Shown piece after piece: positions 12,993 to 25,800 of a stretch of DNA of 64,000 nt. The stretch lies in assembly GCA_003313425.1 (NCBI GenBank), contig NHZP01000087.1:55950-119949 (forward strand), in the 5' to 3' direction. This DNA comes from Pseudopyrenochaeta lycopersici (Eukaryota > Ascomycota > Dothideomycetes > Pleosporales > Pseudopyrenochaetaceae). The notes below the pieces were generated by a model. It was not told where the DNA came from and searched no databases. It saw nothing but the letters and a program-made list of their open reading frames with translations. A program made the translations under genes and the position numbers. The first letter of the stretch is position 1; each line of letters starts with the position of its first letter.

Positions 12993-13425
12993 TGTGAAGA
13001 ATCTTAAAAGCTATTAGTAAGGATAACTAATAAGATTGTAAGGTTAGTTCTCCGGGATAGAGTGAGGGACTAGATAGAAGGGGGTTTAATACTAAGATAG
13101 TAAGAGGGCGCTTCTGTAAAGAGTACTAAGGGTTAAGAATAATTAGTATTACTTATTACTATACTGTAGAGTATAATATTAAGTTAAACATAATAAGCTA
13201 TAAGGGTTTATTACTGTAATCTATATACACGAGGAGTCTTATAAGACTGTACTATTCTTAGCGAGTCTTATATAGAGACTGTATGTCAGCGTGTAAGATT
13301 CCTAAGACCGTGAGACTTGTAACAAGTTACGTGCTTCTTAGGTGCAGCCTTATGCTTTAGCGCACGTACCAGGCCGCGGGGCTTCTTAAGGCGGCTGTCC
13401 CTTAGTACATTCTTAGGTTATAATA
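12993..13425 (-). repeat. 3' LTR of element D
   Basis: 433 bp; the left edge reads TGTGAAGAATC. The right edge reads ATA where ACA is expected, and the other copy still has ACA. It aligns with the split LTR at 19622-21903. Confidence 0.85.
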
Positions 13426-13441
13426 CTATCCCCCTCCTCTG
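13426..13441 (-). other. Polypurine tract of element D
   Basis: Immediately inside the 3' LTR; on the minus strand it reads CAGAGGAGGGGGATAG. This is the normal position of the plus-strand primer of an LTR retrotransposon and fixes minus-strand orientation. Confidence 0.75.
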
Positions 13442-14104
13442 ATAACTTATATCCCTATAAGTTAATCTAATGTCCTCTTAGGCTACGTACTATTACTAAA
13501 AACGCAGAGATTAAATAAATAACGAAGGTTAGGACGTAATAGTGTCCTATAAACGATGTGTAGAAAATAACTTAGGTTATTAGATGTTCTCTTTGTCTAT
13601 GAAGTGTGGAAATTGTAAGGGAGTTAGGGGGTAGGTAGAATGCGTGCCTATTAACGTCCTGGTTCTAGACTTCTTAAGGATTAATAAGGAGCTAGCGGAC
13701 TTAGACTATTAAGACGAAGTAGTAGAAAAGGCTATTAATAAGGATAAGCGGTTAGTACAGGCAGCGTTTAACTGTATTACCGCAGCGCGTTTAAAATAGA
13801 AACGTTTGCGTAAGTAACAAAAGTTATTAAAGAAGAAGGAGGTAAGATTGTTTAACAAGGGTCTCGCGGACGTAGAGGACATCGAACGCCTTAAGGCGTT
13901 AGAGTCCTTAAACTCTGAGTTAGCCTCAGTTAACCCTAGGGCCCCCTTAGGTGCCGCCGTCGTGGACTAGTCTCTGTTCTAGGAATTAGGACTATTAGAG
14001 TCTTCTAGCTAGGTAACTTTAGAGTTATAATAAGTTTCCTAGGTTTGTTATTTCTTTTTCTTTCTTTCCTCCCTTTCCTAATATTCTCTAATCTTTTCTT
14101 AGTA

Positions 14105-17100
14105 GTTTCTTAGGTTTTCTAGTAGTTCCTACGTACTCTCTACGCTTAGGTACCCTTTCTATTTAACTAGGTAGCTGAAGCTTAGTTCTAGGTTGTTAAC
14201 TCTTCTATTTCGTTAGTATCCCTAGATTTCCTTAACTTTAAACTTATTTTCCTCTTCTAGTCTATACCAGAATATTTTCTGTAATAGTATTGCAGGGTTA
14301 GCTAGTTCTAACTTAGAGATATAGAAGCGGGGGTAGATCTTTGTATCTAGTAGTAGCTCGAGTGTATAATTTACGGGTCTGTTTCGTTCTTTAACTAAAA
14401 ATAGTCTGACCTTAACATAATTAAGTCCCTTACTTAGTTGCTTGTTACGTAGATTTTTTATAAGTAAGTATGCTTTATCCCTCTTCTTTAGCTAAGGTGC
14501 TATTTTTCTTTTCTTATTTTAGTAGGAAATACTATTACGTTATGCTTTCTTAAGATTCTCTTAGAGTTATTTATATATTTTCTTTATTTCTTTAGCTATT
14601 TTTATAGCTGCTTTAGCTTTTCTGCTAGGATATGATTTTATAAAGAGATTAGGGTATCTTCTGTAGTTAGCAAAGAATAGTGTCTTTCTAGTTAATTCTA
14701 ATAATATGTTATTATAGGCTAATTATACTATTAGTAATAGTGAAACCTAATTATTTTATTATTAATTACTGTAAATCCTTAGGTAGGTTTTTATTATTCT
14801 GTTTATCCTTTCTGTTTATCCGTCCGTTTGTGGGTGATAGGCTGTTAACAATTTTCTCTTTATCCCTATTGCAGCTATCAACGTGGACCAAAAGTTAGAT
14901 GTAAAGAGCTTGTCTCTGTCACTAATAATAGACTTAGGTATACCGTAATATCATATCAGTCTGTCTAAGAAAACGAATGCTAGTTGTTCTATGTTATAGT
15001 CGTTTTAAAACAGTATTATTTCTGCTGCTTTTATAAACCTGCAGACTATATTAAAGATAGCGTTATACTTAATTCCTGTCGCGGGATCTTTAGACAGTAG
15101 TAATCCTGTTATAAAGTCTATAGAAATGTCCGCCTAAGGTTCGTTAGGTAGCTCTATAGCTTATATTTCTCTGTATAGTACGTAAGTACTATGTTTATTC
15201 TTATAACAGTCCGCGTATTTTTTAATAAACTATTTAACTTTAGCCTTTATATTCTTAAAGCTGTAGTGTCGCTGTATAAGTTCTATTATTCTCTTTGTTC
15301 CAGGGTAACTATGTACTAGGTCCTCGTAGTATTGTCAGATAATTACTTCTTGCAATTCTTTAGGTACTTTAGACGTAATTATTATAGTATTATTTAATAA
15401 CTTATTAGGTCCTAGGCTTCTATCGTAGTTTACTTAAAGGATAGCATCGCTGATTATTGCTTTTATTCCTGCGATGTCTAGTCTGCAGCTAAGAGCATCA
15501 GCTCTACTATTATCCTTTCCTAGCGTGTATGTAATCTTAAACTTATATTATCCTAGCATTTTAGCCTATCGAACTTATCTTTAATTTAAGGTCCTAGTAG
15601 TAGTAAAATTAACTAAGTTTTTATAATCTATAAATATTATAAGATCTAAGCAGCTTTCTGCGTAGATTCGCTAGTAGTCAAGGGCGTTAACGACTGCTAT
15701 AAGCTCTTTATTATGCACGTTGTAGCGTTCCTTAGGGTCTATAAATTTTCTTAAGTAGTACGCGATTAGGTGCTATTTCCTATTGCGTTCTTATTTTACT
15801 GTTACACCTAGTGTAAGGTCTAAGGCATCTGTTTTAAACTATAAAGGTTCTCCTATTTAAAATACAATTAATACTAGGGGTGTAATGCAGGCTTCCTTAA
15901 GTATCTAGAATACCTTCCTTTATTTATTTCCCTATTCCTATTTTATTTCTTTCCTTATAAGTTTAGTAAGTAGAATAGATTTTTTAGAGAAGTCCTTAAT
16001 AAACTATTAGTTAAAGTTAATAAATCCTATAAATAACTATATATCTTTAACTATTTTAAGTTTAGGCTATTCTTTTACTACTCTTATTTTTTCTTCGCTT
16101 ATCTTTACTCTATATATACCTACTGTATATCCTAGGAATTTAACTTCTTCTTTATAAAACTTATATTCCTTAGGTTTAAGCAGTAAACTAAATCTTCCTA
16201 AACAGGCAAGAACTATTTTAACGTGCTTAATATATTCCTGTAGATTATTAGAGTATATAAGGATATTATCAAGGTATGCGATAATAAATATATCTAGGTA
16301 TTCTCTTAACACGTTATTAATAAGTGCCTAGTATATTACTAGTACATTAGTAAGACTAAAAAGTATTACTATATACTTATAGTAGCTGTAGCGTGTTCTA
16401 AACGCAGTCTTCTATTCTTCTCCTTTTTTTATATAAATAAGGTTGTACGCTCCTCTTAAGTCTAATACTGTAAAGACTTTTATAAAGGCTAGTTAATCCT
16501 ATAGTTCTGCTATATTTAGTAGAGGGTATTAATTCTTTATTATAATATTATTAAGCTTCTAGTAGTTAACGCATAATCTTAACTTCCTATTCTTTTTTAG
16601 TATAAGTAGTATAGGGTATCTTACTAGTAACTGTAATTCTCTAATAAATCCTTTCTTTAAGTTTATTTTAATATATTCGCGTAGGGTTTTAAGTTCTTTT
16701 TCTAATAGACTGTAAATTAGGCTAAAAGTTAGTTACTTTCCTTTCTATAGGATAATCTTATAATCCTAAAGTTAATACTTAGGTAGTACTTTTACACTTA
16801 TCTCTTCCTAAAAGAGTAACTTATATTCTTTATACTTATTAGGGATTACTAGAGTTGCGCTTTACTCCTTAACTCTAGCTTGTTAGTCTAAGGGCCTCCT
16901 ATTAGTACCTGCTAAGTTAGACCCTTATATCTTAAGGTCGTCCTTATTTAAAGTAAGGATCCTAATTATTATCTTCTTATCTACCTAGGCACTTGGCCGC
17001 AGCGTAGGCTTGCTCGTAGTTACATCCGTTCTACAGTATTTAAATAAGAACTTTTTCCTTTTCTAATCTATATCTAGACTATGTTCTCTTAACTATAGGA

Positions 17101-19600
17101 GTCCTAGTATTATATTATGTTGTAATAGTCTAAAGACGTCTAGGTTAATCGTTTCCCTATAGTTCTAGATAATAAGTTGCACGCTCTATACTTTGTATAT
17201 AATTACAGACTCTAATAGTATTAGTTGTCTATTAGCTACTATTAATAGATATAGTACTAATTTTAATAATAGGATAAGGCTAGCTTGTTCTATTACTCGC
17301 GTAGAAATATAGCTTTATTATACTCTAGAATCTACTAGTACCTTTATCTAGCTTCTATTAAGCTTAATATTTAGCTTAAGGAGTCCTTATGCGCCTGTTG
17401 CGCATAGAGTTTATAATTCTTACTTATTAGTAGGCGCGACTCTAAAAAAGATTCCTCTTAATACCTGTTTAGTGTCTTAATATCTTTATACTTAAGGTAA
17501 TCTAAGTTAAGGCACGTTTGCTATTATTACTAATTACATTCTTTATTAAAGACTAGCTGTATTACTATAGTAGCCGCAGGGTTATTATTTCCTAGAAAGT
17601 AGAAGACAGTCCTCTTATCCTATAGGTAGTTATTGTATTTAACTTTAGGACAGTTATACTATTAGTATTTATATTAGTAAAATAAGTAAGTAAAGTATCC
17701 CTGTTCTGTTTTATTTAAATAGTATATTATGTATAGGTCTGTAGTGTAGAAAGACTAGTAGACGATACTGTGTCGCTTATTACGTAGGTCTATTAAGTAG
17801 TCTAGTACTAGTTTCTATAGTCCTTTACGCATAGTATGTAGGGTTTAAGCCGCATCTGCGCGCTCGTAATAGTCTCTAGCTTCTTCTTTTGTAAGGAGCT
17901 AGTTAGGATTAACGTTCTCTTTATTATCCTCCTAATGCATTTATTATTTAAGCTAAGTATAAATATCTTATTTCTTACTATCTATAAGCATAATCTTACT
18001 ATAGGAGTTAACTTAAAGGTACCCTTATTATACTAAGTCCTAAGTATTAGGTACGTAGAAGGCGTCTTCCTGTGTTAGTAGTAGTATTATTTAGCGTTTT
18101 AGTGTGTATTTAGGGGTCTTAACTACTAGGGGTTCTAGTGCCTATATTTACCTAGCTTATTAAAGTTTCTGTAGTACGTCCCTAACGCTTGCAGGTTACT
18201 ATACTTCCTTAGCTTTTTCCGCCTATTTTTATGTTACCTTTATATAGTATTTAGGGTAATAATAGTGTTCCCGTAATATATCTTACATCGCTTATTTAGC
18301 TAGGGTAATTATACTTATTCTTTATTTTATAGCTGCTTTCTATTCTTCTAGGGTTAACGCGTTAATATGTTATACTTTGTATATATGTTGCGCGCGTAGT
18401 TAGTAGTTAAGTTCTATAATATCTTTTTCTGCCTCTATAGGCGTTAATAGCCTTAAAGTTCCTAGTTAATATTAGTTCTAGAAGTTTTCCTTTTTTAATT
18501 CTTAGGTAAAAGTACTATAGTATTATAAAGGTCTTTCTTAGTATCTTTATAGACTAGAGATAAGGAGCTGTTACTCTCTTCTTCCTTATTACTATACTAG
18601 GTTCCTAGGATCCCTTTTTTAGTAGGTTCTAGGAAAGGTAGCTATAATATCTCTGCGTCTAGAGCCTCTTCCTCTTAGGTTATAATAACCTCCTATATTT
18701 TATTATTACTATTTTCTTTATTTATAACTATTATATTAATCTAGGGAGTTACCTTATTCTTCTTCTTATAGTCTTTAGCTATATAGCCTTTCTTATTACA
18801 GTTAAAATAGGTTATTTCTTTCTTCTTCCCCCTCTTACCTAACTTTCCTCTGTTAAGGTTATCTACATATATTACCTTAGATTCTCCTAATATATAATGT
18901 CCTAGAACTCCTCGTAGCTAGTATTAGTAATGTAGGTAACTGCTGTTAGACTTGTTGCGATAGTCTTTTTGTAGTTTCTTGTCTTCCTTTGTCTGTCTAG
19001 GTTGTTATCCCGTAAGTCGCACGCGAAGCTCGTAGAGCTCTATATCTAGTTAGATAGTCTCGTTAATTAGGTCGTCTAGTATTGTAATCTTTGTGCCTGT
19101 GCGTATAAGCTTAGTCTAGACGTCTGCTTTCAGGCCTTACTTGTATATAGTTTTTAAGGTATTATTATTCTAGCTAGTTTATCTAGCGTAACCTAGAAAT
19201 TTGTTAGTAAAGTTAGCTGTAGATTAGGTTTATCGCATGTTTTAAACCTTACGTTCTGTAATAGTTGCCTTGTTTAGGAGCCTAAACGCTTAACGCATAC
19301 ATGCTTTAAATCTGCCTGTCTCTTTAAACATAGTAATTAGTTCTTAAGTTTTTTCTCCTTCACCTATGTACTTAACTAGGTGGGGTTTTACCTATTTAGT
19401 AGCTTCGCCTCTTATGTAGCTTATTATAAGTACTGCTTAATCGTTGTTGTCTATAGTGGTTATATTAAACTTAAAGAAGAGGTTAAACTAGAGTAACTAT
19501 TCTTTAAGCTTAAAGCAGTCCCTATAGAAGAGGTCTAGATTAGCGATAGCGTTGCCTAGCCTAGTAGTATAGTAGTTTATATTTTCTATCTTAGTGTTAC
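14105..19600 (-). pseudogene. gag-pol polyprotein of chromovirus D, inactivated
   Basis: In minus-strand order: a gag zinc knuckle at about 18765-18805, reading YFNCNKKGYIAKDY (a CCHC box with two Cys and the His changed to Tyr, as RIP would do); RT with AYLDNILIYSNN at about 16245-16290 (the YxDD site reads YLDN) followed by FLGYTVGIYRVKI; integrase with SIISDRDKLFTSNFW and YHPQTDG (about 14815-14960), keeping the second Asp of DDE; then a chromodomain with FSYLVK, KGYLSVEST (about 14120-14240). The only stretch open without stops is 16067-16312. The chromodomain places it among chromoviruses, which target heterochromatin. Not translatable as a whole. Confidence 0.8.
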
Positions 19601-19621
19601 TTATCTTAAGGGTGTTTAAAG

Positions 19622-19784
19622 TGTAAAGAATCTTAAAAGCTATTAGTAAGGATAACTAATAAGATTGTAAGGTTAGTTCTCTAGGATAGAGTAAAGGACT
19701 AGATAGAAGGGGGTTTAATACTAAGATAGTAAGAGGGCGCTTCTGTAAAGAGTACTAAGGGTTAAGAATAATTAGTATTACCTA
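19622..19784 (-). repeat. 5' LTR of element D, left part
   Basis: Matches 12993-13155. It is cut by P1 at a TA and continues at 21632. Confidence 0.85.
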
Positions 19785-21631
19785 ACGTGAGCGGCAAGCG
19801 AAACGCCTAGGTAAGCGGAACGCCCACCCTACCAAAGCTTTACAACTTTGCACGTTAATAACTTAATCCTACAAAAAGCTACTACAGCTTATAGTAGCTT
19901 AAATTAATCCTCTACTTCTACTATATCTTTTTTACACGTGCGCTTATTATGTCCTGCCTCTCTATAAGTTTTACAGCGTTAGATACCCCTTGTACTAGCA
20001 CCTGTTTAAGCCCTCTCTGCACGCCTCTCTACCTTAAGTTAGGCATTAACGTTCCTCTAAGTAATTAAGTCCTCTCCCTCTTCCTTTAATATGGTCTCTA
20101 CCTGCTAGATCCGCTTTTTCTTACGCTTTTTCTACTTAGAAGCAGCTCTATTTGCCTACTTAAGACTAGCTACTCTAGCTTCTAGTAACGTATGTAAGTG
20201 TACCTTTAATATTAACTTCTTTTTAACTTGTAACACTATCTTAATAATAGAATTAGGAGAGGAACTCTTATAGTTACGAATCCTCTTTATAATTAGTGTT
20301 GTTTAAGCCTCTATCTCTTAGGCGTTGCTAGGTGTTTTAGGGTGCTAGGGGGTGGGCCCTAGTAGAGGTAGTGTTGGCGTGCGAGGCTTTACCTTAAGCT
20401 TTAATAGCACTACCTCTAGGCTGTGTAGGACTAGGCTAGTTGCTTAGAAGCTAGATAGAATATTCTACTATAAGAACAAGGTCTTAAATACCTCCTTAAA
20501 GGGAGCTAGGAATGCTTTTTTATTAATGTAGGTAATGTAACTATCTGCTAAGACCCTAATCTCTTGCTAGTATGCCTGCTTTAATAGCGTAAAGCAGCCT
20601 ATATTAAGCGGCTGCAGGATATAGGATAAATAGGAAGGCATATAGAGGGTAATTATCTTATTCTCCTTATATAGATCCTAGAAAGTAAGTAAATTATAGC
20701 TCTTATAGCTATTAATTACTAGTAGCTAGTGACTGCCTACTGTCTAGGCTGCTGTATACTAGATAAAGTACTGTAGCTAGGCTAGACTAAGTTCGTTGTT
20801 AGTCCAGCTATTCTTACTAAGGCCTATACGCCAGCCCTTAGATAGATTAGGTAACTAGGACTTGTCGTAGTTCTTAGCTTTAAAGATAATAAAGGGTGGA
20901 ATTGTCCAGCCTATAGCGTTGATACTAGCAATTAATGTTACCTACTCGCGGTTGCTAGGTTATATCCCTAGTAGTTAAGTACGTCTCTTAGACGCAGTTA
21001 CTACCTTAACAGACCCTCCTACACCTATAGTAAAGCTAGTCTCGTTAAAGTTATAGGTATCTTTATCTAGGACGCCGTACTTAGCTTTAATGTTGCGTAC
21101 AAGGTTAAACTAGGGGCTAATAATAGCTGGATTGCTGCATAGGACTCTCTAGTAGTCGCGTGGCCTACTTAGCTGGGATTTAATCTTAGGCTTACAAGAG
21201 ATGAAGTTTCTAGCCTATTTTTCTCCTACCTAGCTACTACTACGAGCAGCTAGCAACTAATTTGCTATCTTACGGAGATAAGATAGTGTAGGGGCAAATC
21301 CTTGCGCGTCTAGCTTCCTTATATATTAGATAATCGCGTCTTCCTCGTGCCTGTTAAGCTTTAACGAGTTAGGTTGGCTGTCGCGTCGTAAAAGCTTTCT
21401 AGCGCGTTAGTCGCAAAGAGTCCTTCTAGGAACGTTGTAGACTGCTACAGCTCGTTAATTACTTAATATCGCGTCTTTTTTTATTGCTTAGATAGCTAAG
21501 ATAATTCTATCCTTACAAGGGAGTAATTTAATATTAAGTTGTTAAGACATTGTAGTTAAAGGTAGAAAGAGGTGTAGTCTTGGCAAGAGTGGGCGTTTCG
21601 CTTACCTGGGCGTTTCGCTTGCCGCTTACGT
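19785..21631 (-). mobile_element. pogo/Fot1-type DNA transposon P1, inserted in the LTR of D
   Basis: 1,847 bp flanked by TA. Terminal inverted repeats of about 41 bp: the left starts ACGTGAGCGGCAAGCGAAAC and the right is its reverse complement with two or three changes. Each end holds two 17-bp-spaced copies of an AAGCGAAACGCC-like motif. It interrupts the 5' LTR of D exactly at a TA that is intact in the other LTR, so it arrived after D. The transposase frame is on the minus strand. Confidence 0.9.
19900..21560 (-). pseudogene. Fot1/pogo DDE transposase of P1, RIP-inactivated
   Basis: The minus strand reads, with stops at former Gln/Trp codons: KYGVLDKDTYNFNETSFT (first catalytic Asp in the NxDE-type box read as Asn), PSNREQVTLIASINAIGW, PPFIIFKAKNY, GWRIGLSKNSWTNNELSL, LLVINSYKSY (second catalytic Asp read as Asn), YMPSYLSYILQPLNIGCFTL (about 20580-21080). 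The order and spacing match the DDE_1 domain of Fot1/pogo transposases. The Asp-to-Asn and His-to-Tyr changes fit RIP. C-terminal Lys-rich sequence lies near 19.9-20.2 kb. Confidence 0.82.
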
Positions 21632-21903
21632 TATTACTATACTATAGAGTATAATATTAAGTTAAATATAATAAGCTATAAGGGTTTATTACTGTAATCT
21701 ATATACATGAGGAGTCTTATAAGACTGTACTATTCTTAGCGAGTCTTATATAGAGACTGTATGTCAGCGTGTAAGATTCCTAAGACCGTGAGACTCGTGA
21801 CGAGTCACGTGCTTCTTAGGTGCAGCCTTATGCTTTGGCGCACGTACCAGGCCGCGGGGCTTCTTAAGGCGGCTGTCCCTCGGTACATTCTTGGGTCGTA
21901 ACA
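21632..21903 (-). repeat. 5' LTR of element D, right part
   Basis: Matches 13156-13425. It keeps CpA/TpG at several places where the 3' LTR has TA (for example GACTCGTGACGAGTC against GACTTGTAACAAGTT), so the two LTRs were mutated to different degrees. Confidence 0.85.
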
Positions 21904-22084
21904 TAAGGCTAGAAGTATTAAGTATTACTATTAACTAGTAAAGGGTAGACGCATAAGTATTAAGCGAAAGTATAATAGTAAGTACTATTAAGTATACATT
22001 AACCTAACTAAACGAAGAAATTATATTAAAATCTTCTCTAAAAGTAGAAGAGACTTAATAGAAGATTAGAAAGGCTTATATAAC
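21904..22084. other. Unassigned RIPed spacer
   Basis: About 180 bp of AT-rich sequence between D and the solo LTR. With 22480-22514 it is the pre-insertion flank of D, the solo LTR and E. No reading frame was recognised. Confidence 0.5.
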
Positions 22085-22474
22085 TGTTACGATCCTGCTG
22101 GAACCCTGTCCTAGTGGCCCCAACTGGACCTCACAAGCATTGGACTAACAACCGAGGTCACGTGATGTGCTTAGTTGATCAGTTTAATTAGTAACGCTGA
22201 GCACACCGAGTACACTAAGTAACATGCATAGCTTCTATGTATATAGACCACCATAATAAACCCTTATAGCTTATTATGTTTAACTTAAGATTATACTCTA
22301 TAGTATAGTAATAGTAATACTAATTATTCTTAACCCTTAGTACTCTTTACAGAAGCGCCCTCTTACTGTCTTAGTATTAAACCCCCCTTCTATCTAGTCC
22401 CTTACTCTATCCTAGAGAACTAACCTTATAATCTTATTAGTTATCCTTACTAATAGCTTTTAAGATTCTTCACA
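22085..22474 (+). repeat. Solo LTR related to D, opposite orientation, 5-bp target duplication
   Basis: 390 bp, starting TGTTACGATCC and ending GATTCTTCACA. ATAAC flanks it on both sides (22080-22084 and 22475-22479). The last 230 bp or so are the reverse complement of the first part of the D LTR (12993-13220). The first 150 bp or so (GCTGGAACCCTGTCC and on) have no match in the D LTR and are rich in CA/TG, that is, not RIPed. It is a solo LTR of a sister family left by LTR-LTR recombination. Confidence 0.82.
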
Positions 22475-22514
22475 ATAACGTGCTATAAGATTACCTAAGG
22501 CTTAACTTAGTAGA

Positions 22515-22743
22515 CTATATATGTTATAAGAGGCTACAAGTAGGGATTTTAACGCTTAACTAATAGCTTAATTATTATACTACGTACAATCTTAGGTGTA
22601 ATATAAGACGTTGCATAAAGAAGAGAAGAGAATAGAAACTTAGGTGTAGAAGAATACTCAGAGGCTAGGCCTATGCTTAAGCTCAGGCCTTAACAGGGCT
22701 AGCTAATTTAGGTGTTACGGGAACTATAGTAGTTGCTATAATA
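22515..22743 (-). repeat. 3' LTR of element E
   Basis: Aligns with 27823-28053. It is more mutated: the end reads GTAGTTGCTATAATA where the right copy has GTGGTTACCGTAACA. Confidence 0.75.
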
Positions 22744-22760
22744 GTACCCCCCTCTTACTC
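22744..22760 (-). other. Polypurine tract of element E
   Basis: The minus strand reads AAGAGTAAGAGGGGGGTAC up to the LTR edge; the usual plus-strand primer site. Confidence 0.7.
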
Positions 22761-22869
22761 TTAAGCTCCTGCGAAGAGTATTTATAGAGTAGTATTATTA
22801 CTAGTATTAGGTTTATGTCTTTACGTAGTAAGGACCTTACTCTTACTCTTATGCAGTTTTAGGTAGCTC

Positions 22870-25800
22870 TAAGATGTTAGGGTACCTCTTATAGAAATTA
22901 GTTATAGCTTAATTATTCTTTAGGTCTGTAGTAGGTTCCTAACTTATCTTATTATAGCCTATCTACTTTACTAGATATTTATATTAGTTATGTTATCTGT
23001 TAAGACGTAGGTCCTCTATACTTTTAATAAAGTACTCCTCTACCTTATCTACTATTACTAGTTTAGGTAGTATTACTTATTAACTAAGTAAGTAGTCTAA
23101 CTTAGCTGCAGCTAGTTAGAGTAGAGAGACGTAGAAAACTAGGTGTATCTTTATAGATTTAGGTAGTTTAAGTCTATATACGTAAGAGGAGATCTTCTTA
23201 GCTATACAGTAGGGGCTAAGATTCTTCTAGTCTAGCTTCTTTAAGGCTTATTAAGTATAGATATTTTAAGTATTAAGTAAGACTTTATTGCCTACTTTAT
23301 ACGCAGGTGCTAGGAGGCGTTTCTTATTTACGTGTTCCTGTTAATAGGCTTAGGCCTATATTATTTCTTTACAGATAAACTCTATTATATTACGCATCTT
23401 CTTAATTATCTAGTTAGCTTCTTAGGCCTGTAGAGCTTAGTACGGGGCTCTCCTTGTATTTAAGGGTAGTTTAAAACCTATTTATAGGTTCTAGCTAAAG
23501 CAGGCTATTATTAGAGATAACCTAGTTAATTCTAAGACTATATTATTAGCTTTAAATTAGGCGATAGGTAAGCAGCTAACCTAGTTAGTTTGCTGATAGT
23601 TCGTATACGCGCGTAGGACCTGCTCTATTACTGAATTTATAATCTTAGTCTAGCTATTAGTTTTAGGGTAGTAGCTAGTTAAATAGCGTTAGTTAATTTT
23701 TAATTATTTGCAGAGTTTATTAAAGAAAGCAGAGACAAACTATCTGCTATAGTTAGAGATAATCGTATTTAGAAGGCTGTAATATACCTACACGTAGCGA
23801 ATAAATAGCTGGGCGACGTCTAGAGCTTCTATCTTAGTATAGGGGATTAGGTAGCAGTATTTAGATAGCTAATTAACTACTACTATAATATTAGTACATC
23901 CTTTAGATTTAGGGAGGTTAGTTATAAAGTTAACTAATATATCTTACTATTATCTTTTAGGTACTAGTAGAGGCTTAAGCAGGCTGTAATACTTCTCGTA
24001 AGAGGCTTTTAATTATTAGTAGGTATAGTAGCAGGTAATATAATAGTAGATTATCTAGAATATATTTAGCTAGTAGTATTCTCTTTAGAGGATTTCTAAT
24101 ATCTTTTCTTATCCTAGGTAGCCGCTAGCGGGGGAGTCGTGTGCTGCGCGTAAGAGCTTAATAATAAGTTTATTATGTGTAGGGATTACTAGTTATCCCT
24201 AGTAGTACAGGCGCTAATTTTATTCTTTATATTCTAAGAGTAAGACTTTCTTAGATTACTAAGTATTAGTCTTTAATAGAGCTAAGATTTCCTGTATAAA
24301 TAGGTTAGAGTTATATTCTGCGTTAATAATCTCTTAGATAGAGCGTTTAGTTTCTAATAAGAAAGGATTATAAGCGCTAGAGAGTGCCTTAGATATTAGA
24401 TGTTTAAATAGATCTAGTTATAGTAGTGTCTGTTTACGAGTGTTATATACCTCTTCCTAGGCAGGCTGGTCTTAGGAGCGTTGTGTTAGTGCGTTAGGTT
24501 TTTCTCCTAGCTTACCTAGTTAATACGTAATTATAAAGTTAAAATAGGATAAGTACTCTAACTAGTAAGCTTATTAGTAGCTTAGTTATTTTATAGTCGC
24601 GAAATACTATAGGTTCTTATAATTACTAAATATATTAATTAGGAAGTAGGCTCTCTCTAGTTCTAGTCTCTAGTGTTTAAAGCAGCGTATAATTATAAGT
24701 AATTCCTTACTATATATCTTATAATTACTCTTAGCAGAGTTTATTCTCTTTAAGTAATACGCAATAGGCTAGAGGACTCCTCCCTCATCCTTCTAGGATA
24801 GGACTCCTGCTATTACGTAGTCTAAGGCGTCAGCCTTAATAACTATAGGCAGGTTAGGGTTAAAGTAACAGAGAATTAGAGCAGTTATAAAGGCTTATTT
24901 TAAATTATTAAATACTTCGCAGTAAGCGTTAGTAAAGGAGAACTTAGTATCCTTCTTTATTAGGTATACTAGAGGTGTAACTATATATAAGAAGTAATTA
25001 ATAAACTTCTAGTAGAAGTTAGCGAACCCTAAGAAAGCGCGTACGTCTTTTACGTTCCTTAAGTATTCCTAGTCTTAGATAGTTTAAACCTTTCTAGAGT
25101 CTATCTTTACTCTGCTTATAGTAATTACGTAGCCTAGGTATATAACCTTAGATTAGTAGAACTTACACTTATTAACGTTAAGTTATAATCTAGCTTCTTA
25201 TAAGGCTCTAAGGACAGATTAGACATATTCTTAGTACTCTTATAGGTTCTTACTATAGATTAAGATATTATTAAAGTAGGTAGTATAAGAAATATCTAGG
25301 TATAGACGTAGGACGTTATTTATAAAGTGTTAGAACGTGCTTAGCGTATTAGCTAAGCTAAAGGGTATAATAAGGTACTTAAACATACTGTATCTTGTAT
25401 AGAAGGCAGTTAGCTATTTGTCTCCTTCTATAATATAGAGGTAGTTAAAGGCAGTAATAATATTAAGCTTTATATAGTACTTAGCTTTACTAAGTTAGTT
25501 TAGGGTTTCCTAGATTAAGAGTATTAAGTATTAATTCTTAATAGTAATAGTATTAAGGCCTTAGTAGTCTATACAGAATTAAAGGCCTCCTCTTAGTTTC
25601 TTAATAAAGATAACAGGTAAAGTAATAGAGGATAAGCTAGCTTAGATAAAGCCTTTTAAGAGGTTATCTTTAAGGTATTTACGTAATATAAGTAGCTTAT
25701 TCTAGGACATACTATACAGTAGCCTAAAGTTAGGTTATTTACCTTCCTTAAGGTTAATCTTATAATTATATAGCTATCTTTTAGGTAGCTAATCTAACTC

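Larger units (their letters stand above)
12993..21903 (-). mobile_element. Ty3/Gypsy chromovirus D, complete with LTRs and 5-bp target duplication
   Basis: The two LTRs (12993-13425 and 19622-19784 + 21632-21903) share order and near-identical sequence. TAAGG precedes the first (12988-12992) and follows the second (21904-21908), a 5-bp target-site duplication. Coding is on the minus strand: gag zinc knuckle (about 18780), RT (16.1-16.9 kb), integrase (14.2-15.4 kb), chromodomain (about 14.1-14.25 kb). A polypurine tract abuts the 3' LTR. The 5' LTR is split by pogo element P1. RIP is strong in gag and RT and milder in the integrase. Confidence 0.88.
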
